The notes: generated by a model not told the origin, from the sequence alone. A stretch of DNA of 64,000 nucleotides from Nocardioides alkalitolerans (GCA_038184435.1 CP116227.1:3687501-3751500), one strand, 5' to 3'; shown: positions 26,558-34,286, counted from the first letter of the stretch. A program made the numbers and translations.

Positions 26558-27175
26558 TCAGGCCCCCGTCATCGCCCGGAACGCGGTGACGGCCTCCTCG
26601 TAGAGGGTCACGAGGTCCGGCTCGCCGTACGTCGCGGGGTCGTCCATCGCCTCGGCCCACCGGTCGAGCGCGGCGCGCACGACGGCGGTCGTGACCTCCA
26701 CGAGCACCCGGGGGGTCGGGTCGGAGGGCGCGGCCCCGGTGAGCTCCGCGAGCGCGGCGGCGAACCCCGCCCGCCGCTCGTCGTCGACCGCGACGGCGGC
26801 CGCGCGCAGGGTCGGCTCGGTGCGCAGCAGCCGGTAGAGCGAGCGGAGCTGGCGACCGGAGGGGCTCCGGCCGTTCTCGTGGCGGCGCAACACCTCGGTC
26901 CACAGCGCCTCGAGCTGGGGGAGGAGCGGTTCCGCGGGTCGCAGCGCCGCGACGCCGGCCTCGAACGCGTCCTCGATGTCCGCCTGCACGAGGAGGGCGG
27001 CACGCTCCTTCGTCACGGCGTACCGGTAGAAGGTGCGCGACGAGACCCCGGCCGCGGCGGCGATGTCGTCGGAGGTGCATCCCGCGACGCCGTGCTGCTC
27101 GAAGAGCGCCAGCGCGGCCGCGCAGATGTCCTGCTCGGTCTGGCGGCGACGGCGGTCGCGCAGCGTCGTGGTCAT
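26558..27175 (-). CDS. TetR-family repressor
   Basis: A 205-residue TetR regulator. The DNA-binding region (about 10-55) is QTEQDICAAALALFEQHG, then CTSDDIAAAAGVSSRTFYRYAVTKE; the C-terminal half is a diverged helical ligand-binding domain. The ATG at 27175 has GAGGAGG at good spacing. It is divergent from the drug-efflux gene at 27267 with palindromes in between, the usual arrangement of a repressor with its exporter. Confidence 0.92.
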   Translation of the reverse strand: MTTTLRDRRRRQTEQDICAAALALFEQHGVAGCTSDDIAAAAGVSSRTFYRYAVTKERAALLVQADIEDAFEAGVAALRPAEPLLPQLEALWTEVLRRHENGRSPSGRQLRSLYRLLRTEPTLRAAAVAVDDERRAGFAAALAELTGAAPSDPTPRVLVEVTTAVVRAALDRWAEAMDDPATYGEPDLVTLYEEAVTAFRAMTGA

Positions 27176-27197
27176 CCGGCCTCCTCGGGTTCCCATG

Positions 27198-27239
27198 CTA
27201 GACGCTCGTCAGTTCGTGTCTAGTTGGCAGTCACTGCCA
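27198..27239. promoter_or_regulatory. Two palindromic operator candidates between tetR and the MFS gene
   Basis: The inverted repeat CTAGAC-N14-GTCTAG occupies 27198-27223. Next to it is the perfect 15-bp palindrome TGGCAGT-C-ACTGCCA at 27225-27239. Both lie between the divergent start codons. A TetR dimer typically uses a 15-17 bp palindrome, so the second is the better candidate; the first may be a second site. Confidence 0.55.
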
Positions 27240-27266
27240 CAATGCTCGGGTCGAGAAAGGACCCGT

Positions 27267-28724
27267 GTGACCACCGAACAGACCCGCCCCACCGAGACCG
27301 CCACCGAGACCGCTGCTCCCGTGGCTCCCGTGGCTCCCGCCCTGCCCCGCGGCGTCGTGCCGCTGCTCGTCGTCTCCGCCTTCGTCGTGATCCTCAACGA
27401 GACGATCATGGGCGTCGCCCTGCCGCAGCTGATGACGGACCTCGAGATCTCCGCCGCTCGCGCCCAGTGGTTGACCTCGGCCTTCCTGCTGACGATGGCG
27501 GTCGTCATCCCGCTCACGGGCTGGCTGCTGCAGCGCTTCCACGTGCGCACCGTGTTCCTCGTGGCGATGACGACGTTCTCGCTCGGCACCCTCCTCGCGG
27601 CGGTCTCACCCGGTTTCGGCCTGCTCGTGACGGGTCGCGTCGTGCAGGCGGTCGGTACGGCGATCATGATGCCGCTGCTGATGACCACCATCCTCACGAC
27701 GGTGGCGCCCGAGCGACGCGGTCGCATGATGGGCACGATCTCGATCGTCATCTCCGTGGCGCCGGCGATCGGCCCGACGGTCTCCGGCCTCATCCTCCAG
27801 GACCTCGGCTGGCGCTGGATGTTCTGGATCGTGCTGCCCATCGCGCTCACCTCGCTCGCGCTCGGCGCCGTGTGGGTGCGCAACGTGACGACGCCGGGTC
27901 GTCCGCCCCTCGACGTGCTCTCCGTCGTGCTGTCGGCGGTGGCGTTCGCGGGCCTCATCTACGGCCTGTCGAGCATCGGCGAGTCCGCCGCCGGACACAC
28001 GCCGGTGGCTCCCTGGATCCCGGTGGCCGTGGGCGCCGTCGGCCTCGTGGCGTTCGTCGCCCGGCAGCTGGCCCTGCGCGAGCAGGCGCTCATGGACCTC
28101 CGTGCCTTCGGCACGCCGACCTTCAGCATCGCCGTCGGTCTCGTGGCCGTCAGCATGATGGCGCTCTTCGGCACGCTCATCCTGCTGCCGATCTACCTGC
28201 AGACCGTGCTGGGTCGCACCACCCTCGAGACCGGCCTCGTGCTCCTGCCGGGCGGCCTCACCATGGGTCTTCTGGCGCCGATCGTGGGTCGGCTCTTCGA
28301 CCGCCACGGGCCCCGGCCGCTCGTCGCGCCGGGTGCCGTCGTCGCCAGCGCCGCCCTCTGGGCGATGTCGCTGCTCGACGTCGACACGGCCCTCGGGCTC
28401 GTCGTCGCCATCCACGTGGTGCTGAGCATCGGCCTGGCGCTCATGTTCACGCCCCTGCTCACCTCGGCGCTCGGGTCGCTGCCGCGGCACCTCTACTCCC
28501 ACGGCAGCGCGATCGTGGGCACGGTGCAGCAGGTCGCGGGCGCGGCCGGTACGGCGCTGTTCATCACCGTCATGACCCGACGCTCGACGGCCGAGCTGGA
28601 AGCCGGGCTGGGCACGGCCGCCGCGACGGCCGAGGGTGTGCACGCCGCGCTGCTGTGGGGCGGGATCATCTCCGCCGTGGCGATCGTCGTGGCGTTGTTC
28701 GTCAAGCGCGGTCGTGCAGCGTGA
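27267..28724 (+). CDS. Multidrug MFS transporter, DHA2 (EmrB/QacA) family
   Basis: A 485-residue exporter with about 14 membrane segments. After a Thr/Pro-rich tail of about 30 residues: NETIMGVALPQLMTDLEI, AQWLTSAFLLTMAVVIPLTGW (motif typical of the EmrB group), GRVVQAVGTAIMMPLLM, and motif C APAIGPTVSGLI. Proton-driven efflux of drugs is expected. GTG start with GAGAAAGG upstream. Divergent from tetR and overlapping the convergent VOC gene by 23 bases. Confidence 0.92.
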   Translation: MTTEQTRPTETATETAAPVAPVAPALPRGVVPLLVVSAFVVILNETIMGVALPQLMTDLEISAARAQWLTSAFLLTMAVVIPLTGWLLQRFHVRTVFLVAMTTFSLGTLLAAVSPGFGLLVTGRVVQAVGTAIMMPLLMTTILTTVAPERRGRMMGTISIVISVAPAIGPTVSGLILQDLGWRWMFWIVLPIALTSLALGAVWVRNVTTPGRPPLDVLSVVLSAVAFAGLIYGLSSIGESAAGHTPVAPWIPVAVGAVGLVAFVARQLALREQALMDLRAFGTPTFSIAVGLVAVSMMALFGTLILLPIYLQTVLGRTTLETGLVLLPGGLTMGLLAPIVGRLFDRHGPRPLVAPGAVVASAALWAMSLLDVDTALGLVVAIHVVLSIGLALMFTPLLTSALGSLPRHLYSHGSAIVGTVQQVAGAAGTALFITVMTRRSTAELEAGLGTAAATAEGVHAALLWGGIISAVAIVVALFVKRGRAA

Positions 28725-29070
28725 CGTGGTAGCCGTCGGGGTCGGCGAACGTGAACGTCCGCCCGAACGGACCGTCGATCGGCTCACTGACGATCGGGTG
28801 GCCGTCGGCCGCCAGCGCGTCGTGGATCTCCTGCACGTCGGTGGCATGGAGCCAGATCGCCGCCCCGATCCCCGGCCGGCCGACGGCGTCGAGGTCGGTG
28901 CCGGGGACGACGTCGCGCAGCGCGAACGCGATCGGCGCGGTCTGGAAGACGACCGCGTGCGGTGGCCCGGCGGGCGAGCGGACGAGGCCGAGGTAGTGCT
29001 CGTAGAACCGCTGGGCGGCGGGCAGGTCGCGCACCTGCAGGGAGACGAAGTCGGGACCGGTGACGGGCAT
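28702..29070 (-). CDS. VOC (glyoxalase/bleomycin-resistance/dioxygenase) family protein
   Basis: A 122-residue VOC-fold protein: FVSLQVRDLPAAQRFYEHYLGL at the start, a central GIGAAIWLHATDVQEIHDAL, and the C-terminal FTFADPDGYHVTLHD. Paired beta-alpha-beta-beta-beta units normally hold a divalent metal; candidate ligands include His at PPHAVVF and Glu/His late in the chain, but they are not clear. Divergent from a MarR gene, with tandem operators between, so it is likely induced by the compound that MarR senses. Confidence 0.85.
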   Translation of the reverse strand: MPVTGPDFVSLQVRDLPAAQRFYEHYLGLVRSPAGPPHAVVFQTAPIAFALRDVVPGTDLDAVGRPGIGAAIWLHATDVQEIHDALAADGHPIVSEPIDGPFGRTFTFADPDGYHVTLHDRA

Positions 29071-29088
29071 GGGTGCTCCTCGGATGCT

Positions 29089-29131
29089 GTGTCAGGAAAC
29101 TGACACGCAGACTATGTCAGGATACTGACAT
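29089..29131. promoter_or_regulatory. Tandem 18-bp MarR-type operators
   Basis: Two near-identical palindromes: GTGTCAG-GAAA-CTGACAC (29089-29106) and ATGTCAG-GATA-CTGACAT (29114-29131), 25 bases centre to centre. The second includes the first two bases of the marR ATG and its AGGA ribosome site. They separate the divergent VOC and marR genes and should mediate repression of both. Confidence 0.8.
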
Positions 29132-29573
29132 GAGTCAACGCGCGGACGGCATCGACCTGGAGACCTCGATGGGCTACCTCCTCAAGGAGGCCGCGACCGC
29201 CCTGCGGGCCGCGATGGAGGAGGCGCTGCGGCCGCTCGGGATGACCGTGACGCGCTACTCCTGCCTGGAGCTGCTGGCCCAGCGCCCGGGGATGTCGAGC
29301 TCCGACCTCGCCCGCGGGGCGTTCGTGACGCGGCAGTCGATGAACGTGCTGCTCCAGGCCCTGGAGCAGGAAGGCCTCGTCGACAGGCCCGCCCAGCCCG
29401 TGGTGGGCAAGGCGCTGCCGACGACGCTCACCCCGGCCGGACGACGCCTGCTCGACGAGGCCACCGCCGCGGTCCGGGCGGTGGAGGTCAGGATGCTGGG
29501 CGGGCTCACCCCGGCCGAGCAGGCCGCGACGTTCGCCGGCCTCCGGAGCATGGTCGCGGCGCTCAGGCCCTGA
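29130..29573 (+). CDS. MarR-family transcriptional regulator
   Basis: A 147-residue winged-helix regulator: MGYLLKEAATALRAAMEEAL, PLGMTVTRYSCLELLAQRPG, SSSDLARGAFVTRQSMNVLLQAL (recognition helix) and GKALPTTLTPAGRRLLDEA (wing). The ATG lies within the second operator, so bound MarR would block translation start DNA as well as transcription. Probably represses itself and the VOC gene. The end overlaps the convergent mocR gene by 11 bases. Confidence 0.92.
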   Translation: MSQRADGIDLETSMGYLLKEAATALRAAMEEALRPLGMTVTRYSCLELLAQRPGMSSSDLARGAFVTRQSMNVLLQALEQEGLVDRPAQPVVGKALPTTLTPAGRRLLDEATAAVRAVEVRMLGGLTPAEQAATFAGLRSMVAALRP

Positions 29574-30966
29574 GGTTCCGCCCCAGTACCCGCATCGCCT
29601 CCTCGAACGTCTCCGGACGCGGTCCGGCGTAGTTCAGCCGCACGTACGGGCCGGTCGGCTCGGCCGGGAACCACTCCCGCCCCGCGGCGATCACCAGGCC
29701 GTCCGCCTCGCAGCGTCGTGCCAACCGGTCGACGTCCGTGCCGTCCGGCAGACGCACCCAGAGGTTGAGCCCCCCGGACGGGACCTGCTCGAGGTGCGCG
29801 TCGGGGACGTGCGCGCGCAGGCTCGTGACCAGCAGGTCCCGGCGGGAGCGCAGCTGCCCGCGCAGCTGCCGCAGGTGCGTGCGCCAGGCGGGCTGGGTCA
29901 CCACGTCCAGCGCGGCGGCCTGCAGCACCCCGCTGACGTACATGGCCTCGGCGGCCCGATCGTTGCGGATCCGCTCGCGGGCCGGGCCGCGCGCCACGAC
30001 GGCCGCCACCCGCAGTGCCGGCGAGACGCTCTTGGTGAGCGAGCGCAGGTGGACCACGTGGCCGCCGTCGTCGTGGACGGCGAGCGGGGTCGGGTCGGCG
30101 TCGATCCCGAAGTCGTGGGCCCAGTCGTCCTCGACCACGAACGCGCCGTGCGCCCGCGCCACGGCGAGGACCTCGAGGGAGCGGGTCGTCGTCCACCGGG
30201 CGCCGGTCGGATTGGCGAAGCTCGGCTGTGCGTAGAACGCGCGCGCCCCGGTCTCCCCGAAGGCGCGCACGAGCTCGTCGACGTCGGGTCCCTCGGGGCC
30301 GCTGGGCACCGGGACCACCCGTACGCCGGCCGACGCGGCTGCGGTGAGCGCTCCCCAGTAGGTCGGCGACTCCACCAGCAGGGGCCGGTCCGCGCCGACG
30401 AGGCTGCGGAAGATCGAGCTGAGGCCGCTCTGGCTGCCGGGGAGGACGGTCACGTCGGCTGGTGCCGGCGGTGTGAGCCCGGTCGGCGTCGCCCGGGCGA
30501 GCTCCGTGGCGAACCAGCCCTGCAGCTCCGGCAGGCCGGCGACGGGCGAGCGCGCGAGCGCCGCGTCGGCACGGGCGGCGCGGGCCAGGGCCGCGCGGAC
30601 GAGACGTTCGGGCAGGAGGTCCCGGGCGGGGTAGCCCGACTGCAGCTCGATCACGTCGTTCGGGACGTCACGCATCGTCGCCGACACCGGCGACCCGAGC
30701 GCCGGCGCCGCCCGCAGGGCCGCGGTCTGCCAGCCGTGCTCCGCCGGGCGGACGGTGCGGACCGCCCGCACGAACGTGCCCGACCCGGGTCGGCTCTCGA
30801 CGAGACCCTGCGCGGCGAGCGTCCGCAGCGCCTTCTGCACGGTGACCGGGCTCGCCTGGTGCTCGGCCACCAGGGCGCGTGTCGACGGCAGGCGGGAGCC
30901 GGGCGCCGCGTCCGCCACGAGCCCGCGGAGTGCCGCGACGATGCGCGCGCTGCTATCGTCGTTCAT
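29563..30966 (-). CDS. MocR-type regulator: GntR winged helix fused to a PLP aminotransferase fold
   Basis: A 467-residue protein. Residues about 5-70 are a GntR winged helix (PGSRLPSTRALVAEHQASPVTVQKAL, LVESRPGSGTFV). From about 100 on it is a fold-type I aminotransferase with VLPGSQSGLSSIFRSL, YAQPSFANPTG, VVEDDWAHDFG and the PLP lysine in LRSLTKSVSP. MocR proteins use PLP or an amine as effector. The frame runs upstream to 31119, but the ATG at 30966 fits the GntR start. Its CAT overlaps the ATG of the divergent EamA gene (CATG), making that exporter its likely target. Confidence 0.9.
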   Translation of the reverse strand: MNDDSSARIVAALRGLVADAAPGSRLPSTRALVAEHQASPVTVQKALRTLAAQGLVESRPGSGTFVRAVRTVRPAEHGWQTAALRAAPALGSPVSATMRDVPNDVIELQSGYPARDLLPERLVRAALARAARADAALARSPVAGLPELQGWFATELARATPTGLTPPAPADVTVLPGSQSGLSSIFRSLVGADRPLLVESPTYWGALTAAASAGVRVVPVPSGPEGPDVDELVRAFGETGARAFYAQPSFANPTGARWTTTRSLEVLAVARAHGAFVVEDDWAHDFGIDADPTPLAVHDDGGHVVHLRSLTKSVSPALRVAAVVARGPARERIRNDRAAEAMYVSGVLQAAALDVVTQPAWRTHLRQLRGQLRSRRDLLVTSLRAHVPDAHLEQVPSGGLNLWVRLPDGTDVDRLARRCEADGLVIAAGREWFPAEPTGPYVRLNYAGPRPETFEEAMRVLGRNLRA

Positions 30967-30980
30967 GACGCAACAGAGTA
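30954..30980. promoter_or_regulatory. Overlapping divergent leaderless-type promoters of mocR and the EamA gene
   Basis: On the plus strand an extended -10 (TG-C-TATCGT, hexamer 30954-30959) lies five bases before the EamA ATG at 30965. On the minus strand TACTCT (plus coordinates 30975-30980) lies eight bases before the mocR ATG at 30966. Either spacing puts transcription start at or beside the first codon. Sequence spacing is seen; leaderless transcription is inferred. Confidence 0.5.
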
Positions 30981-31888
30981 GCGCTATCCATTCTGCGCGA
31001 ACACCGTTATCGCCCTCGACCACGACGGGGCTGCTCTGGGGACTGGCCGGGGTCGTCGCCTTCTCCTTCACGATCCCCCTGACCCGCGTGGCCGTGTCCG
31101 GCCTGTCCCCCCTGTTCATCGGCTCGGGCCGCGCGGTCGTGGCCGCGCTCCTCGCCGGGGCCGCGCTGGCGCTGACGCGACAGCCCGTGCCCTCCCGTCG
31201 TCAGTGGGCGCGACTGGCGGTCGTCGCCGGCGGGGTGGTGGTCGGCTTCCCGATGCTCACGTCGTACGCGCTGGTCTCCGCGCCCGCGTCCCACGGCGCC
31301 GTCGTCATCGCGGTGCTGCCCGCCGCCACGGCGGTGGTGGCCGTGCTCCGGGCGCGCGAGCGTCCCCCCGGCCGTTTCTGGATCGCGGCCGGGGTCGGTG
31401 CCCTGGCCGCCGTGGTGTTCGCGTCGGCGCAGGGCGGGGGCGTCGGCGAGCTGCACGCGGCCGACGTCCTCCTGGTCGGCGCCGTCGTCGCCGCGGCCGT
31501 CGGGTACGCCGAGGGCGGGTTGCTCGCCCGCGAGGTCGGCTCGTGGCAGACCGTCTCCTGGGCCCTGGTGCTCGCCTTCCCGCTCATGCTGGCCCTGGCG
31601 GTCGGGGACGCCGTCGCGTCACCTCCCCGGGGGACGCCCGGGGAGTGGACGGCCTTCGCCTACCTGGCCGTCGTCAGCATGTTCCTGGGGTTCGTCGCCT
31701 GGTACCGCGGGCTCGCGATCGGGCCCATGGCGCAGGTCAGCCAGGTGCAGCTGGCCCAGCCCGCCCTCAGCATCCTGTGGGCGACGCTCCTCCTCGGCGA
31801 GCCGCTGACCGTCGCGACGGTCGCGGGAGGCGCCGCCGTGATCCTCTGCGCCGGCGCGGCCGTGACGTCGCGCCGCGCTCCCGGCTGA
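30965..31888 (+). CDS. EamA/DMT-family exporter (RhaT/YdcZ-like)
   Basis: A 307-residue drug/metabolite transporter with ten predicted segments in two EamA repeats: GLLWGLAGVVAFSFTIPLTR, SPLFIGSGRAVVAALLAGAAL, LVSAPASHGAVVIAVLPAATA, then SMFLGFVAWYRGLAIGPMAQ and QPALSILWATLLLGEPL. Such proteins export amino acids, amines or other metabolites. The ATG shares CATG with the divergent mocR start, which predicts control by MocR. A C-terminal region is read in antisense by the FMN reductase frame. Confidence 0.9.
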   Translation: MTQQSSAIHSARTPLSPSTTTGLLWGLAGVVAFSFTIPLTRVAVSGLSPLFIGSGRAVVAALLAGAALALTRQPVPSRRQWARLAVVAGGVVVGFPMLTSYALVSAPASHGAVVIAVLPAATAVVAVLRARERPPGRFWIAAGVGALAAVVFASAQGGGVGELHAADVLLVGAVVAAAVGYAEGGLLAREVGSWQTVSWALVLAFPLMLALAVGDAVASPPRGTPGEWTAFAYLAVVSMFLGFVAWYRGLAIGPMAQVSQVQLAQPALSILWATLLLGEPLTVATVAGGAAVILCAGAAVTSRRAPG

Positions 31889-32524
31889 GGTCGTTCCCGT
31901 CCCGTCTCGACGCTCATCGAGGGGGGGGGGCCGTTCGGCGCGCGCCTGCCGGAGGGCGGATGCCCACCAGGTGAGCTCGGCGAGGGCGCGGGCCAGGTCG
32001 CCCTCCACGCCGGCCGGAGCGTCGAAGCCGGCGGGGCCCACGTTGTTCCACGGTGTCGTCAGTCCGACGGTGCTGCGGGTCGTCGCCACGTGGAGCTCCG
32101 CGAGGACGCCGCGGAGGTGCTCGGTGGCGATCCGGCCGCCGTGGGCACCGTAGGAGACGACGGTCGCCGCCTTGAACATCCACTCCCGGTAGTGCCAGTC
32201 GATGGCGCGCTTCAGGGAGGCCGGGTAGCTGTGGTTGTGCTCGGGGGTCACGATCACGAACCCGTCGGAGGCGTCGATCCGGGCGGCGATGCTCGTGGGT
32301 CCACTCCCGCCGGGCTGCAGCAGCCGGTCGTCGGGCAGCTGGACCTCGGCCAGGTCGATGAGCGAGACGTCCACGTCGCCGGCGCGGGTCCTGCTCACCG
32401 CCCAGTCGGCGATCGTCCTGCCGACCCGATCGTCGCGGACACTGGCGGAGACGACGGTCACCACGAGTGGCGCGCCGGCGCCGCTCGTGGCCGACCCTGC
32501 GGGCTGGGGATCTGGGCTGGTCAT
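31619..32524 (-). CDS. NADPH-dependent FMN reductase family protein with frame extended past a poly-G tract
   Basis: A flavodoxin-fold reductase: LVVTVVSASVRDDRVGRTIADW (phosphate-binding start), DGFVIVTPEHNHSYPASLKRAID (family signature) and VVSYGAHGGRIATEHLRGVL. The domain ends near residue 196 (WWASALRQAR). The literal frame goes on for about 100 residues of low-complexity, charged sequence antisense to the EamA gene. One more G in the tract at 31921-31930 would stop it right after the domain, so the natural end is probably about 31914. It is divergent from the MerR gene, with a 19-bp-spacer promoter ending six bases before its ATG. Confidence 0.75.
   Translation of the reverse strand: MTSPDPQPAGSATSGAGAPLVVTVVSASVRDDRVGRTIADWAVSRTRAGDVDVSLIDLAEVQLPDDRLLQPGGSGPTSIAARIDASDGFVIVTPEHNHSYPASLKRAIDWHYREWMFKAATVVSYGAHGGRIATEHLRGVLAELHVATTRSTVGLTTPWNNVGPAGFDAPAGVEGDLARALAELTWWASALRQARAERPPPLDERRDGTGTTSAGSAARRHGRAGAEDHGGASRDRRDGQRLAEEERRPQDAEGGLGQLHLADLRHGPDREPAVPGDEPQEHADDGQVGEGRPLPGRPPGR
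31921..31930. repeat. Homopolymeric tract of ten G near a gene end
   Basis: G10 in the 3' part of the FMN reductase frame, just after CTCGA-CGCTCA-TCGAG, a small inverted repeat between the convergent genes. With ten bases the reductase frame stays open for another 100 codons; with eleven it reaches a TGA at once. The tract is a candidate for slippage or assembly error. Confidence 0.85.
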
Positions 32525-32530
32525 GAGGTC

Positions 32531-32561
32531 ACGCTGCGGGTTCGACCATGGTTGAAGTCAA
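32531..32561 (-). promoter_or_regulatory. MerR-type promoter of the FMN reductase gene
   Basis: Minus strand: -35 TTGACT (32561-32556), a 19-base spacer and -10 CAGCGT (32536-32531), with TCAAC-CATG-GTCGA dyad inside the spacer. A 19-bp spacer with a central dyad is the hallmark of promoters activated by MerR proteins through DNA twisting. The ATG begins six bases after the -10, suggesting leaderless mRNA. A near copy lies at 32988. Confidence 0.7.
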
Positions 32562-32586
32562 TGGTCGGATCGGTCATGGTGATCCG

Positions 32587-32991
32587 GTGAGCACCATCGA
32601 GCGTGGGGTCGGCCCCGAGTTCTCGGAGACGGTCGCCGACGTCGCGAGGGAGTCCGGCGTGGCACCGTCAGCCGTGCGGTTCTACGAGCAGCACGGGCTC
32701 GTGGGTGCGGTGCGCACGCCTGGCGGTGCTCGCCGTTTCGACGCGACGGCGGCGTGCCGCATCAAGGTCGCGAAGGTCGCTCAGCGGGTCGGGCTCTCGA
32801 TCCGCGAGATCGTCGAGGTCCTCGAGGGACTGCCGGCCGAGCCCGCTCCGGCTGACTGGGGTGTCGTGTGCCAGCGACTCGTGCGCGAGGCCGAGGAACG
32901 GGTGGCCGCCCTGCACGCGCAGCTCGACGCCCTCGGCGGCGACGTCCGGTTGTGCGACCTCGCCGAGGTGGGCTCCGAGCGGCGGTCTTGA
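32587..32991 (+). CDS. MerR-family transcriptional regulator
   Basis: A 134-residue MerR protein: VADVARESGVAPSAVRFYEQHGLV and TPGGARRFDATAACRIKVAKVAQRVGLSIREI form the winged helix, followed by a dimerisation helix (LVREAEERVAALHAQLDAL). Cysteines occur at AACRIK, VVCQRL and RLCDL, but not in the four-Cys SoxR cluster. The frame opens at 32548 within the neighbouring operator; GTG at 32587 is the better start. Both neighbours are driven by promoters of the form this family activates, so it probably controls both. The effector is unknown. Confidence 0.85.
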   Translation: MSTIERGVGPEFSETVADVARESGVAPSAVRFYEQHGLVGAVRTPGGARRFDATAACRIKVAKVAQRVGLSIREIVEVLEGLPAEPAPADWGVVCQRLVREAEERVAALHAQLDALGGDVRLCDLAEVGSERRS

Positions 32992-33018
32992 CCTCAACCT
33001 CTGTTGAACTCCTAGCGT
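32988..33018 (+). promoter_or_regulatory. MerR-type promoter of the MarR-like gene
   Basis: -35 TTGACC (32988-32993), 19-base spacer and -10 TAGCGT (33013-33018), with perfect dyad TCAAC-CTCT-GTTGA starting right after the -35. The layout and most bases equal the minus-strand promoter at 32531-32561. The ATG is seven bases after the -10. The -35 overlaps the merR stop codon. Confidence 0.72.
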
Positions 33019-33025
33019 CGCGAGC

Positions 33026-33472
33026 ATGGAGACGCGACCGATGCAGCCGCCCGCCCGTCAGCCCCTGGGGTTCTGGACCGTCCGTGCCGGGGAGGCGATC
33101 GGGCACCGCACCCGGTCCGCGCTGGCCGAGCTCGGCGTGACGCAGCCCGAGTGGTGGGTGTTGCACCAGCTCTCCCTGCACCCGACGGGAGTCGGACGCG
33201 CCGACGTCATCGCCACGATCGGCCCGAACGAGACCGACGCCGCGATCGAGGAGGCGATCGCCTCCGCCGAGACCCACGGGTGGCTGGTCACTGACGGCGA
33301 CTCGATCCACGCGACGGCCAGCGGCACCGACGTCTTCGCCCGCTGCGCCGCACTGCAGACCGAGCTCCAGGAGGAGCGGATGCGCGGCATCACCGACGCC
33401 GAGCTCGCGACGACCATCACCGTCCTCCAACGCACCATCGAGAACGTCGGGGCCAGCGCCTGGCACTGGTGA
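33026..33472 (+). CDS. MarR-like winged-helix protein
   Basis: A 148-residue protein of the MarR fold: LGFWTVRAGEAIGHRTRSALAELGVTQPEWWVLHQLSLHP, RADVIATIGPNETDAAIEEAIASAETHGWLV and HATASGTDVFARCAAL. The recognition helix is degenerate and acidic, unlike typical MarR, so DNA binding is uncertain. It is expressed from a MerR-type promoter with the same design as that of the divergent FMN reductase, which suggests a common stress response. Confidence 0.78.
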   Translation: METRPMQPPARQPLGFWTVRAGEAIGHRTRSALAELGVTQPEWWVLHQLSLHPTGVGRADVIATIGPNETDAAIEEAIASAETHGWLVTDGDSIHATASGTDVFARCAALQTELQEERMRGITDAELATTITVLQRTIENVGASAWHW

Positions 33473-33491
33473 CGGCCCGCCCCCGTCGCAA

Positions 33492-34286
33492 CTAGGGCAG
33501 GATCGCGTCGACGTACCCGCCGTCGGCGCGCACCGCGGCGCCCGTCGTCGCGGACGCGAGGTCGGAGCAGAGGTAGACGACGGTGTTCGCGATCTCCGCG
33601 GGCTCGAGGAGGCGCTGCACCAGCGAGGCGGGGCGGTGCTCGCGCATGAACCGCCGCTGGCGCTCGTCCCAGGGGCCGTCGGTGCCGACCATCTCGGCGA
33701 CGAAGTCCTCGACGCCGGGCGTGTGCGTGGGGCCGGCGATGACCGTGTTGACGGTGACGCCGGAACCCGCCACCGCCTTCGCGAAGCCGCGCGTGACGCC
33801 GAGCAGCGCGGTCTTCGTGACGCCGTAGTGGATCATCTCGGCCGGGATCGCGACGGCGGAGTCGCTGGCGATCGTCACCGCCCGGCCCCAGCCGCGCTCG
33901 GCCATGCCGGGCAGGTAGGCGCGCAGCATCCGCACGGCGGACATGACGTTGACCTGGAAGTACTGCTCCCACGTCGCGTCGTCGACCTCGAACGGGTCGA
34001 TCGCGCCGAAGATCCCGAGATTGTTGACGACGGCGTCCACGTCCGGGAGCTGCTCCACGAGGCTCGCCGCGCCCTCCGTCGTGCCGAGGTCGGCCGCCAC
34101 CTGCAGCACCTCCGCGCCGGGCACGGCCGCGGTGATGGCGGCCGCCGCCTCCTCGAGCGCCTCGGGCCGACGGCCGTTGACGGCGACGCGGGCGCCGGCG
34201 CGGGCGAGCCCGGTGGCGATGGCCAGGCCGATGCCCTGGCTCGATCCGGTGACGAGGGCCGTCCGGCCCGAGAGGTCCAGCTGCAC
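33492..34286 (-). CDS. SDR-family oxidoreductase
   Basis: A 264-residue short-chain dehydrogenase. Cofactor motif TGSSQGIGLAIA (residues about 14-25), NNLG motif VNNLGIFGAID, catalytic Ser in ASDSAVAIPAEMIHYGVTKTALLG and the YxxxK Tyr/Lys in the same segment. Arg at NGRRPEAL suggests NADPH. The C-terminal MREHRPASLVQRLLEPAEIANTVVYLCSDLAS is standard for the classical family. It lies 40 bases after the kinase gene on the same strand. The substrate is unknown. Confidence 0.92.
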   Translation of the reverse strand: MQLDLSGRTALVTGSSQGIGLAIATGLARAGARVAVNGRRPEALEEAAAAITAAVPGAEVLQVAADLGTTEGAASLVEQLPDVDAVVNNLGIFGAIDPFEVDDATWEQYFQVNVMSAVRMLRAYLPGMAERGWGRAVTIASDSAVAIPAEMIHYGVTKTALLGVTRGFAKAVAGSGVTVNTVIAGPTHTPGVEDFVAEMVGTDGPWDERQRRFMREHRPASLVQRLLEPAEIANTVVYLCSDLASATTGAAVRADGGYVDAILP

